This document shows, piece after piece, positions 8,157 through 16,277 of a stretch of DNA of 64,000 nucleotides. The stretch spans positions 124,001-188,000 of the forward strand of contig CABJAN010000001.1 of NCBI GenBank assembly GCA_902363515.1, given 5' to 3'. The position numbers and the translations under genes were made by a program. Each line of letters starts with the position of its first letter. The first letter of the stretch is position 1. The notes under the pieces were generated by a model. The model worked only from the letters and a program-made list of their open reading frames with translations. It was not told where the DNA came from and searched no databases. The stretch is from Bacillota bacterium (GTDB taxonomy: Bacteria > Bacillota > Clostridia > Lachnospirales > Lachnospiraceae).

Positions 8157-9200
8157 CTATATAATCTCATCTTTCTGCTTTGGCAGCTCTATAACAAATC
8201 TGCATCCACCATATTCACGGTTTTCTGCTTTGATTGTTCCTCCGGCACTATCTACAATCCGTTTTACAAGTGCAAGACCTAGGCCATTTCCTTCTGCTTT
8301 ATGAGATCCATCTACCTGATAGAACTTGTCAAATATTCTGGATTTTACATCATCCTCTATTCCTGGTCCTTCATCTTCCAGAATGAACTTAACAGAATCC
8401 TGTTCTTGTTTCAGAAACATCGTAATTGTCCCCTTTGAAGGGCTGAACTTAATCGCATTATCCAAAAGATTTATCCAGATATGCATAAAAAGTCCTTCAT
8501 TCCCAGTATATTTAACTTCCTCCAATTCTACCTGAAAACCAATTTCTTTTTCTGTCCATTTTGTTTCCAATGAAAGAACTGCCTGGCGGATCTGTTCATC
8601 CAGACGATATTCTGTTTTTTTCATTGGTATATTCTGATTCTCTAACTTGGATAACAGCAAAATATTACCAACCAATCCGGAAAGTCTTTGGGTGTTAAAT
8701 AAGATTTTTTCTATATATTCCTCTTGATCCGGAGACAGTTCTTCTCCCTGAAGCAGCATTGTATACCCTTCAATGGCATTAATCGGGGTCTTAAACTCAT
8801 GAGAAACATTAGATACAAAATCCATCTGCAGCACCTCTGTTGCACGAAGTTCTTTTGTCATAACGTTAAAACTTTGATAAGATTCTCCAACTTCTGCTAT
8901 ACGGCTGTTCGTTTCCAAATGCTGTTCAAAATCTCCCTGAGAAACTTCCTTCATTGCTTTACTAAGTCTGGTAATTGGTTCCAGTAACTTTGCATTGATA
9001 AAGGAAGTGATCAGCCCTGCAATCAATGTATTGAAAATCAAAAGCCAGCCAAGCACAGGTATGCTGCCCGGCAGATTAAAAAAATGATTCAAAAAAGCAA
9101 ATAATAACGCAGATATGACTGTTGAAAATACGAGTGCCAGCCAGATTGCACCAGTCAGACAGGATCGGATCCGCAATCCTTTTTCTTTCTTTTGTTCCAT
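8157..9200 (-). CDS. sensor histidine kinase
   Basis: A 347-aa membrane sensor kinase. Two transmembrane helices (about residues 15-38 and 48-66) enclose only a very short external loop (NHFFNLPGSIPV), as in kinases that sense within or near the membrane. A HAMP domain follows (near 66-120), then the HisKA H-box VSNVSHEFKTPIN with phospho-accepting His134. The N-box is WINLLDNAIKFSP (near 242-254), then DEGPGIEDD and GNGLGLALV, so the ATPase domain is complete. Its ATG overlaps the stop of the response regulator by one base (TAATG), showing translational coupling. The lack of an extracytoplasmic domain recalls intramembrane-sensing kinases that respond to cell-envelope damage, which is an inference. 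Confidence 0.93.
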   Translation of the reverse strand: MEQKKEKGLRIRSCLTGAIWLALVFSTVISALLFAFLNHFFNLPGSIPVLGWLLIFNTLIAGLITSFINAKLLEPITRLSKAMKEVSQGDFEQHLETNSRIAEVGESYQSFNVMTKELRATEVLQMDFVSNVSHEFKTPINAIEGYTMLLQGEELSPDQEEYIEKILFNTQRLSGLVGNILLLSKLENQNIPMKKTEYRLDEQIRQAVLSLETKWTEKEIGFQVELEEVKYTGNEGLFMHIWINLLDNAIKFSPSKGTITMFLKQEQDSVKFILEDEGPGIEDDVKSRIFDKFYQVDGSHKAEGNGLGLALVKRIVDSAGGTIKAENREYGGCRFVIELPKQKDEII

Positions 9201-9871
9201 TATTTTTTCACCACCTTGTATCCAATTCCACGCATTGTTACGATTTCAAAATCAGGGTTATCTTTCAAACGCTCCCTGATTCTTCCTATATGTACCTCTA
9301 TCGTATGTGGGTCTGCCTCCGTCTCGTATCCCCATACTTCATCCATCAACTGTTGTTTTGTAAATGTTCTGCCTGGCGAAGCTGCAAGCTTATATAAAAG
9401 CAGGAATTCTTTTTTAGGCAAAACAAGACTTTCCTTATCAGTTGTAACCGTCATTGCATCATAATCAAACTCTGTTGAACCGATCACAATTTTGTGTTCA
9501 TTCAGTATCTGTGCACGGCGAAGCAGTGCTCCGACTCTTAAAACCATTTCATTCACATTTACCGGTTTTACCATATAATCGTCACTTCCCGAAAGAAATC
9601 CCTGGCGCATATCATCAAAGGAACCTTTCGCAGTGATCATAAGTACCGGTATCTGATATCCTGCTGAACGGAGTTCCGACACCAGTTCATAACCATCCAT
9701 AACCGGCATCATAATATCAGAAATGATCAGATCAATATATTCCTTATCCAATACTTCTAATGCCTGTGCTCCATCCGATGCACTTTTGACTTGATATCCA
9801 TTCTTCTCAAGCACTTTTTGGAATAGCTGGCTTAATTCTTTATCATCTTCTACAATCAATATTTGAAACAC
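9200..9871 (-). CDS. OmpR-family response regulator
   Basis: A 223-aa two-domain regulator. I use the GTG at 9871 because a perfect AAGGAGG precedes it by 9 nt and the receiver domain starts immediately (FQILIVEDDKELSQLF). The receiver has acidic residues at 9-10, phospho-acceptor Asp52 in LIISDIMMP and a conserved Lys in VKPVNV. The C-terminal winged helix ends with HIGRIRERLKDNPDFEIVTM and GIGYKVV, typical of OmpR/PhoB DNA-binding domains. It lies 17 bp after the PLD gene and is coupled to the kinase gene. TTGAG direct repeats 11 bp apart in front of the PLD and citrate synthase genes are good candidates for its binding sites. Confidence 0.93.
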   Translation of the reverse strand: MFQILIVEDDKELSQLFQKVLEKNGYQVKSASDGAQALEVLDKEYIDLIISDIMMPVMDGYELVSELRSAGYQIPVLMITAKGSFDDMRQGFLSGSDDYMVKPVNVNEMVLRVGALLRRAQILNEHKIVIGSTEFDYDAMTVTTDKESLVLPKKEFLLLYKLAASPGRTFTKQQLMDEVWGYETEADPHTIEVHIGRIRERLKDNPDFEIVTMRGIGYKVVKK

Positions 9872-9888
9872 GTTTTCCTTCCTCCTTA

Positions 9889-11322
9889 TTAAAACAGATA
9901 CCTTGCCCATCCAAGCAGATGCTGTACCAAAAATATTTTTCTCTGACGTTTCTTTGTTAATTCGATTGGCTCTACATGATATGGATCACGATAGGTTCCA
10001 TCTTCCAATACCTGGCGGGACACTCTTTCATATTCCATCATGCCCTCTTCCAACTGTTTATTAATATCTTTACTGCGAATTACAAGCATCAGTTCCGTAT
10101 CCAGATATGCACTTCTCATGTCCATATTAAAGGAACCGATTACAGACAGATCATCGTCAATCAGAATACTTTTTCCGTGGTATGAATAACCGCCTTCATA
10201 TTCCCAGATATTAATTCCTGTACTTAAGATTCTATTTCTGTTTTTCGCATAATCGGCAGCCCCAAATGGATTCCCATTATTCGCAACTGAATTTGTCATG
10301 ATAGAAAAATCTGAAACGTTCTCTGCAATCTCCTCCCATGTATTATACATCATATCATTACAGATAATATATGGCGTGTGGATCTTCACACGATTTTTTG
10401 CATTTTTCATCAATTCTCCCAACTGATACCACACTACTGGTTCTTTGGAACCTGTGTGAATAGGATTTGACACTAATGCAATCTTTTCTGTCTCAAAAGT
10501 TTCGTCCGTGTAATCGGTATCGCAGATTCTTTCCTTATTCTCTTCAAAATATTTCTGATAGCTGTTCTGCAGCTCTAAAACTGCGTTCTTTACAGATTTT
10601 CTATTTGCCAGTTTTTTATTGTTATGAAAATAACCACTGTCTTCCTGATTCCATATGGTTTCAAAATACTCTGACAACTGGTTAACTGAATTTTCTTTCT
10701 CAGGTTCATCGCAAACCACTAACACGTCTCTGTCATAGTTTTTATGTCCCGGAAAATCACCCAGGAAATAATTGTATGTATTTCTTCCCCCAAGAATATA
10801 TCTCTTTCCATCTGCAATCAAATATTTATCATGCATTCTACCCATCATTTTCCACGGTTTCAACGGATTGGCCTTATTATACAGTTTAATTTCAACATTC
10901 TCATGGGAAGATAATCCATAGAAATACGGATTTCCTTCCATATCAATCCAGCTCTCCATCCCATCTACTAACAGACGAATATGTACACCTCTGTCTGCCG
11001 CATCATGCAGTGCTCCTAAAATCAATTTTCCACTTTCATCGGATTGAAATGCAAAAGTAGAAAGAATAATTTCCTTTTTTGCATTCTTGATCAAACGCAC
11101 TCTTTGTAAAAGCGCTTCTGGATTCTTTTCTATGATTACTGCCCGTTCTGTATTTTCACTGCATTCGTTCCATGACCCATTTTTTGTTTCTTTTTTGGTT
11201 GTATTGGACACTTCCGGCTGCTTTTTATATGCAACGCAGATTCCGAGCAATTCATAAAAAGCCACACATAAAAAAATTGCCAGTATAACAAGAAGGATTT
11301 TACATATTTTATGCTTTTTCAT
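9889..11322 (-). CDS. membrane-anchored phospholipase D / cardiolipin synthase-like protein
   Basis: A 477-aa protein of the PLD superfamily. One transmembrane helix at residues 8-30 (ICKILLVILAIFLCVAFYEL) would anchor it. Two HKD motifs are present: HDKYLIADGKRYILGGRN near residue 165 and YHGKSILIDDDLSVIGSFNM near 384, both with the His, Lys and Asp/Glu positions. Family reactions are phosphatidyl transfer (cardiolipin synthesis) or phosphodiester hydrolysis. It differs from the canonical cardiolipin synthase at 13.5 kb in having one membrane helix and long spacers. It is the first gene of the operon PLD, regulator, kinase, FUSC, phosphatidyltransferase, and has a motif-bearing promoter. It may be both target and output of the two-component system. 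Confidence 0.85.
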   Translation of the reverse strand: MKKHKICKILLVILAIFLCVAFYELLGICVAYKKQPEVSNTTKKETKNGSWNECSENTERAVIIEKNPEALLQRVRLIKNAKKEIILSTFAFQSDESGKLILGALHDAADRGVHIRLLVDGMESWIDMEGNPYFYGLSSHENVEIKLYNKANPLKPWKMMGRMHDKYLIADGKRYILGGRNTYNYFLGDFPGHKNYDRDVLVVCDEPEKENSVNQLSEYFETIWNQEDSGYFHNNKKLANRKSVKNAVLELQNSYQKYFEENKERICDTDYTDETFETEKIALVSNPIHTGSKEPVVWYQLGELMKNAKNRVKIHTPYIICNDMMYNTWEEIAENVSDFSIMTNSVANNGNPFGAADYAKNRNRILSTGINIWEYEGGYSYHGKSILIDDDLSVIGSFNMDMRSAYLDTELMLVIRSKDINKQLEEGMMEYERVSRQVLEDGTYRDPYHVEPIELTKKRQRKIFLVQHLLGWARYLF

Positions 11323-11356
11323 TGTACATCACCTGATTCCTTTTTATTTCATACTT

Positions 11357-11393
11357 ATACAATACAAAGTCAATCTCAATTTAACCTCAACAA
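11357..11393 (-). promoter_or_regulatory. promoter/operator block of the PLD two-component operon
   Basis: Read on the minus strand, GTTGAGGTTAAATTGAG (11375-11391) contains TTGAG twice with an 11-bp period. It is followed after 7 bp by TTGTATTGTAT at 11357-11367. The same block, 33 of 37 positions identical and with identical spacing, precedes the citrate synthase gene at 13381-13417. Direct repeats one helical turn apart are the usual target of OmpR-family regulators, and one is encoded in this operon. There is no good -35 hexamer, consistent with an activator-dependent promoter. Confidence 0.65.
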
Positions 11394-11409
11394 AATTTAT
11401 TTTTCATAA

Positions 11410-11452
11410 AAAAATATGACCGGCTTCTTTTTAAAGAAACAGTCATATTTTT
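11410..11452. terminator. intrinsic terminator after marR, probably bidirectional
   Basis: The arms AAAATATGAC (11411-11420) and GTCATATTTT (11442-11451) pair perfectly. An inner stem TTCTTT/AAAGAA closes the loop. A/T runs on both outer sides would give a U tract in either direction. It lies between the stop of marR and the promoter of the PLD operon. Confidence 0.8.
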
Positions 11453-11497
11453 ATTCTAATATATGAAGGAGCCTTTCTTACTCCGTTGTATTAATCA

Positions 11498-11923
11498 CTA
11501 TTTTATTTCTTCCATAAGCTGTCGGATTTTTCTCAATGTACACCGTGTAACTGCCAGGTCATCTTCTTGTATATTCGATATGATTTTTTCATAAGCTTCT
11601 ATCATTTTTTCTTTCTGACAATTACTTAATTCAATTGCCTTGTTCGTCAAAACAAGGTATGTTCTTTCTTTTTTTTCATCTAATTTCCAGATAATATATC
11701 CTTTATTTTCAAGACTTTTTACCATCTTAGATGTTTCTGGAATCGATAATTTCATGTATTCTGCCACTTCTGAAAGATATACTCCTTCATGACAGTCTGA
11801 TTTTTCAACACATTCCTTTATACTATAAAGAAACAAATAATCTGTTCTTTCGACAAATTCAAATATACTTTCAACATTGATGCTCTTTAAAAAAAACTCC
11901 TCTGCACTGGTTCCTGCTCCCAT
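11498..11923 (-). CDS. MarR-family transcriptional regulator
   Basis: A 141-aa protein with the layout of MarR winged-helix repressors: a helical N terminus, then LSEVAEYMKLSIPETSKMVK as helix-turn-helix. The wing is ENKGYIIWKLDEKKERTYLV with the typical D-x-K-x-x-R-x-Y-L arrangement, and the C-terminal helices serve dimerisation. It begins right behind the citrate synthase gene (stop and ATG separated by one base), so both are made from one mRNA, which ends at the hairpin near 11430. The ligand is unknown. It may regulate its own operon or nearby membrane genes, but I see no clear palindrome upstream of gltA. Confidence 0.88.
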   Translation of the reverse strand: MGAGTSAEEFFLKSINVESIFEFVERTDYLFLYSIKECVEKSDCHEGVYLSEVAEYMKLSIPETSKMVKSLENKGYIIWKLDEKKERTYLVLTNKAIELSNCQKEKMIEAYEKIISNIQEDDLAVTRCTLRKIRQLMEEIK

Positions 11924-11924
11924 A

Positions 11925-13271
11925 TTATCGTTCCTCTCTTTCTATATATTCTTTTTTGCTGACTAGACTCTTATATGCCGGGCGAATGATCTTATCTGTA
12001 GTTATCAATTCTTCCAGGCGATGTGCACTCCAACCAGCAATTCTTGCTATCGCAAATAATGGCGTGTACAATTCTCTTGGAATATTCAACATGTCATACA
12101 CAAAACCACTATAGAAATCTATATTAGGACTTACTCCTTTGAATATCTGACGCTGCTTTGCAATCAACTTAGGTGCAATCTTCTCAATATTGTTATAAAG
12201 GGTCATATCTTTCTCACGTCCTTTATCCCTTGCGAGTTGTTCTACAAAGCCTTTGAACACTCTTTCTCTCGGATCTGAAATAGAATATACAGCATGTCCC
12301 ATTCCATAAATAAGTCCTTTCTGGTCAAACGCCTCTTTCTTCAAAATCTTACTCAGATATGATGCAATTTCCTCTTCGTCTTCATAATCCTTCACATGAC
12401 TTTTAATATCATCCATCATATTCATTACCATCAGATTTGCACCGCCATGTTTTTTTCCTTTTAAGGATGACATTGCTGCTGAAATAACAGAATAAGTATC
12501 TGAACCTGAAGATGTTACTACTCGTGTAGTGAATGTAGAATTGTTACCACCACCATGTTCCATATGTAACAATAATGCTATATCCAGTACTCTTGCTTCC
12601 AGTTCTGTGAATTTTGTATCTGGTCTTAATAGGCGCAGGAAATTTTCAGCAATAGATAAATCTTTTTCAGGTCTATGAATATACATACTTTCGTTTTTTT
12701 CATAATGACAATAAGCATGGTATGCATATACTGCTAACATAGGAAATGCTGCGATCAACTGCATACTCTGCCTTAGCACATTCGGAATTTCAAGACTTTC
12801 TTTCTCCTTATCGTAAGAGCCCAATGTAAGAATACTTCGAGTCATAGAACCCATAATATCTGATGTAGGTGCTTTCATAATGACATCTCTGGTAAAGTTA
12901 GTCGGTAGTTCCATACAATCAGATAGTCTTCCCTGAAATTCCATTAACTGTGTATCAGTTGGCAATTCTCCGAATAAAAGAAGATATGCTCCTTCTTCAA
13001 AGACAAACCTTTTTCCTTTACTTCCTGTTACTAAATCTTTTATATTATAACCACGATAAGATAACTCGCCATCACATGGACTCTTTACTCCATCACGATA
13101 TTCAAAAGCTTTTATATCAGAAATATTTGTAAGCCCCGTCAACACACCTTGGCCTTTTTCATCTCGTAAGCCTCTTTTTACACTATACTCTGAATACAGA
13201 TTCTTACTAATGCTATCATTTTGTTCACAAAAAATTGCTTGCTGTTTCATATAATTTTCCAAATTGCTCAT
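11925..13271 (-). CDS. gltA: citrate synthase
   Basis: A 448-aa citrate (Si)-synthase/methylcitrate-synthase family enzyme that condenses oxaloacetate with acetyl-CoA. I choose the ATG at 13271 (MSNLENYM), because a GGAG site lies 8 nt upstream. The alternative six codons earlier lacks one. Catalytic regions are present: LHMEHGGGNNSTFTTRVVTS with the first His, GMGHAVYSISDPR with the second His, and SPNIDFYSGFVY with the catalytic Asp. The length suits the long citrate synthase form found in Clostridia. In strict anaerobes it usually supplies 2-oxoglutarate for glutamate. Its promoter block is nearly identical to that of the PLD/two-component operon, an unexpected link between central metabolism and envelope regulation. 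Confidence 0.93.
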   Translation of the reverse strand: MSNLENYMKQQAIFCEQNDSISKNLYSEYSVKRGLRDEKGQGVLTGLTNISDIKAFEYRDGVKSPCDGELSYRGYNIKDLVTGSKGKRFVFEEGAYLLLFGELPTDTQLMEFQGRLSDCMELPTNFTRDVIMKAPTSDIMGSMTRSILTLGSYDKEKESLEIPNVLRQSMQLIAAFPMLAVYAYHAYCHYEKNESMYIHRPEKDLSIAENFLRLLRPDTKFTELEARVLDIALLLHMEHGGGNNSTFTTRVVTSSGSDTYSVISAAMSSLKGKKHGGANLMVMNMMDDIKSHVKDYEDEEEIASYLSKILKKEAFDQKGLIYGMGHAVYSISDPRERVFKGFVEQLARDKGREKDMTLYNNIEKIAPKLIAKQRQIFKGVSPNIDFYSGFVYDMLNIPRELYTPLFAIARIAGWSAHRLEELITTDKIIRPAYKSLVSKKEYIEREER

Positions 13272-13352
13272 TTGAATCGCTCCTTTCATTCTGTTACGAA
13301 CTTACATACTATACTCAGATATTCTTGTTTCCAGAGCATTCAGCATTGTCTG

Positions 13353-13376
13353 TTCTTATTCTTATTCTTATTCATT
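13353..13376 (-). repeat. hexanucleotide tract in the citrate synthase leader
   Basis: TTCTTA is repeated three times on the plus strand and followed by TTCATT (TAAGAA on the mRNA strand). It lies between the predicted promoter block and the start codon. A change in repeat number would alter leader length but no reading frame. Its role is unknown. Confidence 0.6.
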
Positions 13377-13380
13377 AGCA

Positions 13381-13417
13381 ATACAATACAATGGAAAACT
13401 CAATTTAACCTCAACAA
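13381..13417 (-). promoter_or_regulatory. promoter/operator block of the gltA-marR operon
   Basis: On the minus strand, TTGTTGAGGTTAAATTGAG (13399-13417) is followed by TTGTATTGTAT (13381-13391). It matches the block at 11357-11393 at 33 of 37 positions with the same spacing. The two TTGAG half-sites are 11 bp apart. The start codon is about 110 bp downstream, so the mRNA would have a leader of roughly 90-100 nt. Confidence 0.65.
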
Positions 13418-13476
13418 GGTTTGTTTTTTCATCCATGCAAAATCTTCTTTGTACAACAAACTGTTAGATATAGCAA

Positions 13477-13533
13477 AAACGGCCTTTCAAAAACAGTTAA
13501 CTTCTAAATCAACTGTTTTTTGAAAGGTCGTTT
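13477..13533 (-). terminator. intrinsic terminator after the cardiolipin synthase gene
   Basis: Long arms of about 22 nt (AAACGGCCTTTCAAAAACAG at 13477-13496 and its near-complement at 13513-13533) enclose a 12-nt loop. The gene cls ends 10 bp before it on the minus strand, and the distal side is A/T-rich. Confidence 0.8.
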
Positions 13534-13543
13534 CATCAGATTC

Positions 13544-15103
13544 TTATAGCAATCCAGCAAATAATCTCATAAATAATTGTCCCAGTCGCAAATATGCACT
13601 TCGTCCGGTTTGATATTGGTCTGTCACATCACGACATTCTCCCATCGTTCTTATCAGATCATTTTTTATTTCCACAACTGCCTGACAATCTGCCATAAAA
13701 CAGCCGTTTTCAAAATGGTGATATAAACTTCGATAATCCAGATTAATTGTTCCACAAGTTGCCATACAGTCATCTGCCACACTCATTTTTGCATGACAGA
13801 AACCAGGAGTCCACTCATAAACACGAACACCATGTTTAACTAATCCATGATAAAAAGAACGCGTTATATTATAAATGAATTTTTTATCAGGGATACCAGG
13901 TGTGATAATTCTTACGTCTACCCCTCGCTTAGCAGCCAGACATAACGCATGCGTCATTTCATCTGTTATGATTAGATATGGAGTCATAAACCAACAATAT
14001 TTTTCAGCTTTATTTATCATACTGATATAAACTTCTTCTCCTACTTGCTCATTATCCATAGGGCTGTCTGCATAAGGTTGAACAAACCCAGTTTGCTGTG
14101 CCGCATAATCATAGTGGAAAAGGTATTTACTAAAATCAGAATCATTAGCAGCCTTATCACTTACTGCATTCCACATTTCCAAAAATGTCACCGTAAGCGA
14201 CTGAACAGCATCTCCTTCTAAACGAATACCTGTATCTTTCCACTGTCCATACGGGTGTGTGTAATTAAAATATTCGTTTGCTAGATTATATCCACCTGTA
14301 AATCCGACTTTTCCATCAATAACTGTTATTTTTCTATGATCACGATTGTTCAAAAACAGATTTAAACCTGGCATAAACGGATTGAATACACGGCAATGAA
14401 TTCCTATTGCCTCCATCTTTTTCACAAAATCTGTGTTAATAAAGCCTATAGAACCCATATCATCGTAGAATACTCTAACTTCCACACCTGCTTTTACTCG
14501 CTCTTCCAGAACATCTTGAATCTTATGCCATGCTTCAGCGTCTTCTATCGCATGATATTCCATAAAGATAAACTTCTGTGCTTTCTCCAAATCCTTAAGC
14601 TGTGCCTCTAATCCTTTCACTGCTTCATCAAAATACACAATATCCGTATTCTGATAGATTGGATACTGCGAATTTCTTTGTATGTAACTTGCTATATTTC
14701 CTGCTTTCGGAATTGTTTCTTTTATTCTGCTCAAACACTCCTGACTGTCCGGAAGCATTGGTAACAATTTGCTATCAATTTCTGCATATCGCTCACGCAT
14801 TTTATGTGTGCCACCATTCAAACCAATCAACAAATACAGGCCTACACCCATAATTGGGAAGATTAGAATTAAGATGACCCAAGGCATTTTCATAGAAGAG
14901 GTCTTATCTGATGCGTACAATCCCAAGACCAAGATTCCACTCAAAATCCTTGTAAATAAATTTATAATTTCTGCATATTCATTCAAGCGTGTTACGATAG
15001 TAATAATAAAAATTACTTCCAGAAGAATGCAGACTATGGAAAAACACAGCCGTTTTACCCCATTTTTTGTTTTTGCTTTGCCCTCTAAAGTATCTTGCTT
15101 CAT
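13544..15103 (-). CDS. cls: cardiolipin synthase
   Basis: A 519-aa bacterial-type cardiolipin synthase that joins two phosphatidylglycerols, releasing glycerol, at the membrane. Two to three N-terminal hydrophobic segments (near residues 20-40, 45-62 and 70-92) include the PLDc_N region IMGVGLYLLIGLNGG. Two HKD motifs follow: NRDHRKITVIDGKVGFTGGY near residue 254 and CHAKMSVADDCMATCGTINL near 437. The ending LYLRLGQLF-type motif (AYLRLGQLFMRLFAGLL) is standard for Cls. It lies 35 bp after the alarmone synthetase gene in the same operon and has its own terminator. A fragment of a diverged second copy remains at 1131-1319. Confidence 0.93.
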   Translation of the reverse strand: MKQDTLEGKAKTKNGVKRLCFSIVCILLEVIFIITIVTRLNEYAEIINLFTRILSGILVLGLYASDKTSSMKMPWVILILIFPIMGVGLYLLIGLNGGTHKMRERYAEIDSKLLPMLPDSQECLSRIKETIPKAGNIASYIQRNSQYPIYQNTDIVYFDEAVKGLEAQLKDLEKAQKFIFMEYHAIEDAEAWHKIQDVLEERVKAGVEVRVFYDDMGSIGFINTDFVKKMEAIGIHCRVFNPFMPGLNLFLNNRDHRKITVIDGKVGFTGGYNLANEYFNYTHPYGQWKDTGIRLEGDAVQSLTVTFLEMWNAVSDKAANDSDFSKYLFHYDYAAQQTGFVQPYADSPMDNEQVGEEVYISMINKAEKYCWFMTPYLIITDEMTHALCLAAKRGVDVRIITPGIPDKKFIYNITRSFYHGLVKHGVRVYEWTPGFCHAKMSVADDCMATCGTINLDYRSLYHHFENGCFMADCQAVVEIKNDLIRTMGECRDVTDQYQTGRSAYLRLGQLFMRLFAGLL

Positions 15104-15138
15104 ATATATTCCACCTTCCTACTTGCTCAGTTTTCTGC

Positions 15139-15819
15139 CTAAATTTCATGAAACATACCAATTTTGTCTTTTATTCTCTGCATTTCATTATCCGCTTCAA
15201 TGATAGATCTTGCAGAATGAAGTAATTCTTCACTTATCTCATCATAACCAGGCATTTCTTCAATTCCTTTTTTATAGCGAAGTTGATGTTCCAATGTTGC
15301 CCAGAAATCCATACCATTGGTTCGGATCTGTAATTCTACACGCATAGGTGTTTTACCCTTAGCAAAAAATACTGGTATTTCAACAATCATATGATAGCTT
15401 CGATAACCATTTGGTTTTGGATTTTTTATATAATCTTTTATTTCAATAACTTTAATATCATCCTGTTGGGTAATCAAATCTGATATCATATAAATATCGT
15501 CAATAAACGCACAAACTATTCGAACGCCTGCTACATCATTGAGATATGTCTGTATATTTTCTGTTGTAAAATCATGTCCCATTTTCTGCAATTTATTGTA
15601 AATACTATTGGGCTTCTTAATCCTTGTTTTTATAAAAGAAATAGGATTTCGATTGTTCTCAACTGAAAATTCATCATCCAAAACCTCAAGTTTAGTTTGT
15701 ATCTCCCGAATAGCACAACGATACATCATCATTAAATTATAAAATTTTGTAGCATTATTTAAAAACTGTAGTGATTCCGGACTGTCCATCCAGAGTTTTT
15801 TTACTTCATCCTTTGTCAT
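15139..15819 (-). CDS. small alarmone synthetase (RelQ/RelP-type GTP pyrophosphokinase)
   Basis: A 226-aa protein with a stand-alone RelA/SpoT synthetase domain and no hydrolase or regulatory domains. It would make (p)ppGpp from ATP and GDP/GTP. Recognisable elements are DVAGVRIVCAFIDDIYMISD, the G-loop region NPKPNGYRSYHMIVEIPV with the substrate-binding GYRSYH, and MRVELQIRTNGMDFWATLEH with catalytic Glu and Gln. The C-terminal helix fits the tetramer-forming helix of RelQ. Its ATG overlaps the stop of a 40-codon frame and it precedes cls. It is therefore transcribed with a DNA-binding protein and a lipid enzyme from one strong promoter, suggesting a stress cassette. Confidence 0.9.
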   Translation of the reverse strand: MTKDEVKKLWMDSPESLQFLNNATKFYNLMMMYRCAIREIQTKLEVLDDEFSVENNRNPISFIKTRIKKPNSIYNKLQKMGHDFTTENIQTYLNDVAGVRIVCAFIDDIYMISDLITQQDDIKVIEIKDYIKNPKPNGYRSYHMIVEIPVFFAKGKTPMRVELQIRTNGMDFWATLEHQLRYKKGIEEMPGYDEISEELLHSARSIIEADNEMQRIKDKIGMFHEI

Positions 15820-15938
15820 GGTACTTTCCTTTCTACTTCATCTTTAATTGACATATAGGTATATCCAAGTCTTGTGAAGTGCACAAGCGCTGGAATCTTC
15901 TGGTCTTCCCATAAGCATTGTAACCTCCAATACGTCAT
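15816..15938 (-). CDS. 40-aa protein of unknown function between a DNA-binding protein and RelQ
   Basis: This short frame starts by ATGA overlap with the stop of the upstream HTH gene and ends by overlap with the RelQ start (CCATGA). It is translationally linked on both sides. The product (MTYWRLQCLWEDQKIPALVH, then FTRLGYTYMSIKDEVERKVP) has no signal peptide or membrane helix. I do not recognise it with confidence. The IPAL..F..LGYTY stretch faintly recalls the start of type I restriction HsdR subunits, so it could be a leftover of a longer gene. The double overlap favours a translated coupling peptide. Confidence 0.45.
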   Translation of the reverse strand: MTYWRLQCLWEDQKIPALVHFTRLGYTYMSIKDEVERKVP

Positions 15939-16105
15939 CTGTTTTTCTTTCGAGGATCTGTTGGCTTTACCGCATCTTTTGGTATTAGCCAAGTCTTTCC
16001 CTTTTTCTCTGCTCCAGGCACTCTTCCCTGGCTACATAAAAGAGAAATTCTTCTAGATGAAATTCCCCATATTTTTGACATTTCGATCGTTGTTATATAA
16101 TCCAT
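15935..16105 (-). CDS. 56-aa excisionase/MerR-like helix-turn-helix protein
   Basis: A small DNA-binding protein. MDYITTIEMSKIWGISSRRI forms the helix-turn-helix, followed by the wing-like CSQGRVPGAEKKGKTWLIPK and a basic end. This is the HTH_17/excisionase-type fold common in Lachnospiraceae mobile elements. A GGAGG site lies about 6 nt before the ATG and a strong sigma-A-type promoter about 40 bp upstream. It is the first gene of the unit HTH, 40-aa peptide, RelQ, Cls. It could control that operon or act as a recombination directionality factor. The absence of a neighbouring integrase makes the former more likely. Confidence 0.7.
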   Translation of the reverse strand: MDYITTIEMSKIWGISSRRISLLCSQGRVPGAEKKGKTWLIPKDAVKPTDPRKKNR

Positions 16106-16140
16106 AATTTTCCTCCAAACGATACAACAAGCCTATTATA

Positions 16141-16169
16141 AGTATATTCTTTTATCGGAATAGTTTCAA
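16141..16169 (-). promoter_or_regulatory. sigma-A-type promoter of the HTH-relQ-cls operon
   Basis: On the minus strand TTGAAA (16164-16169) and TATACT (16141-16146) are separated by exactly 17 bp. A TATAAT hexamer overlaps just downstream of TATACT. The ATG of the HTH gene follows about 36 bp after the -10 box. Confidence 0.75.
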
Positions 16170-16234
16170 CCAAAATTAAGTTTTCTTCTAGGTTGTTTGA
16201 TTTGTTATTGTTTTCTAAGATTTTCACAAAAACA

Positions 16235-16268
16235 CCTGGTAAATAATCTTTTAAAATCATCTACCAGG
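16235..16268 (-). terminator. terminator of the YodL-protein gene, left end of the ICE core
   Basis: The arms CCTGGTA (16235-16241) and TACCAGG (16262-16268) pair, with further A/T pairing inside. On the minus strand the hairpin is followed by TGTTTTTG. It lies 10 bp beyond the stop of the 916-aa gene. Confidence 0.75.
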
Positions 16269-16277
16269 CTTTATTGT

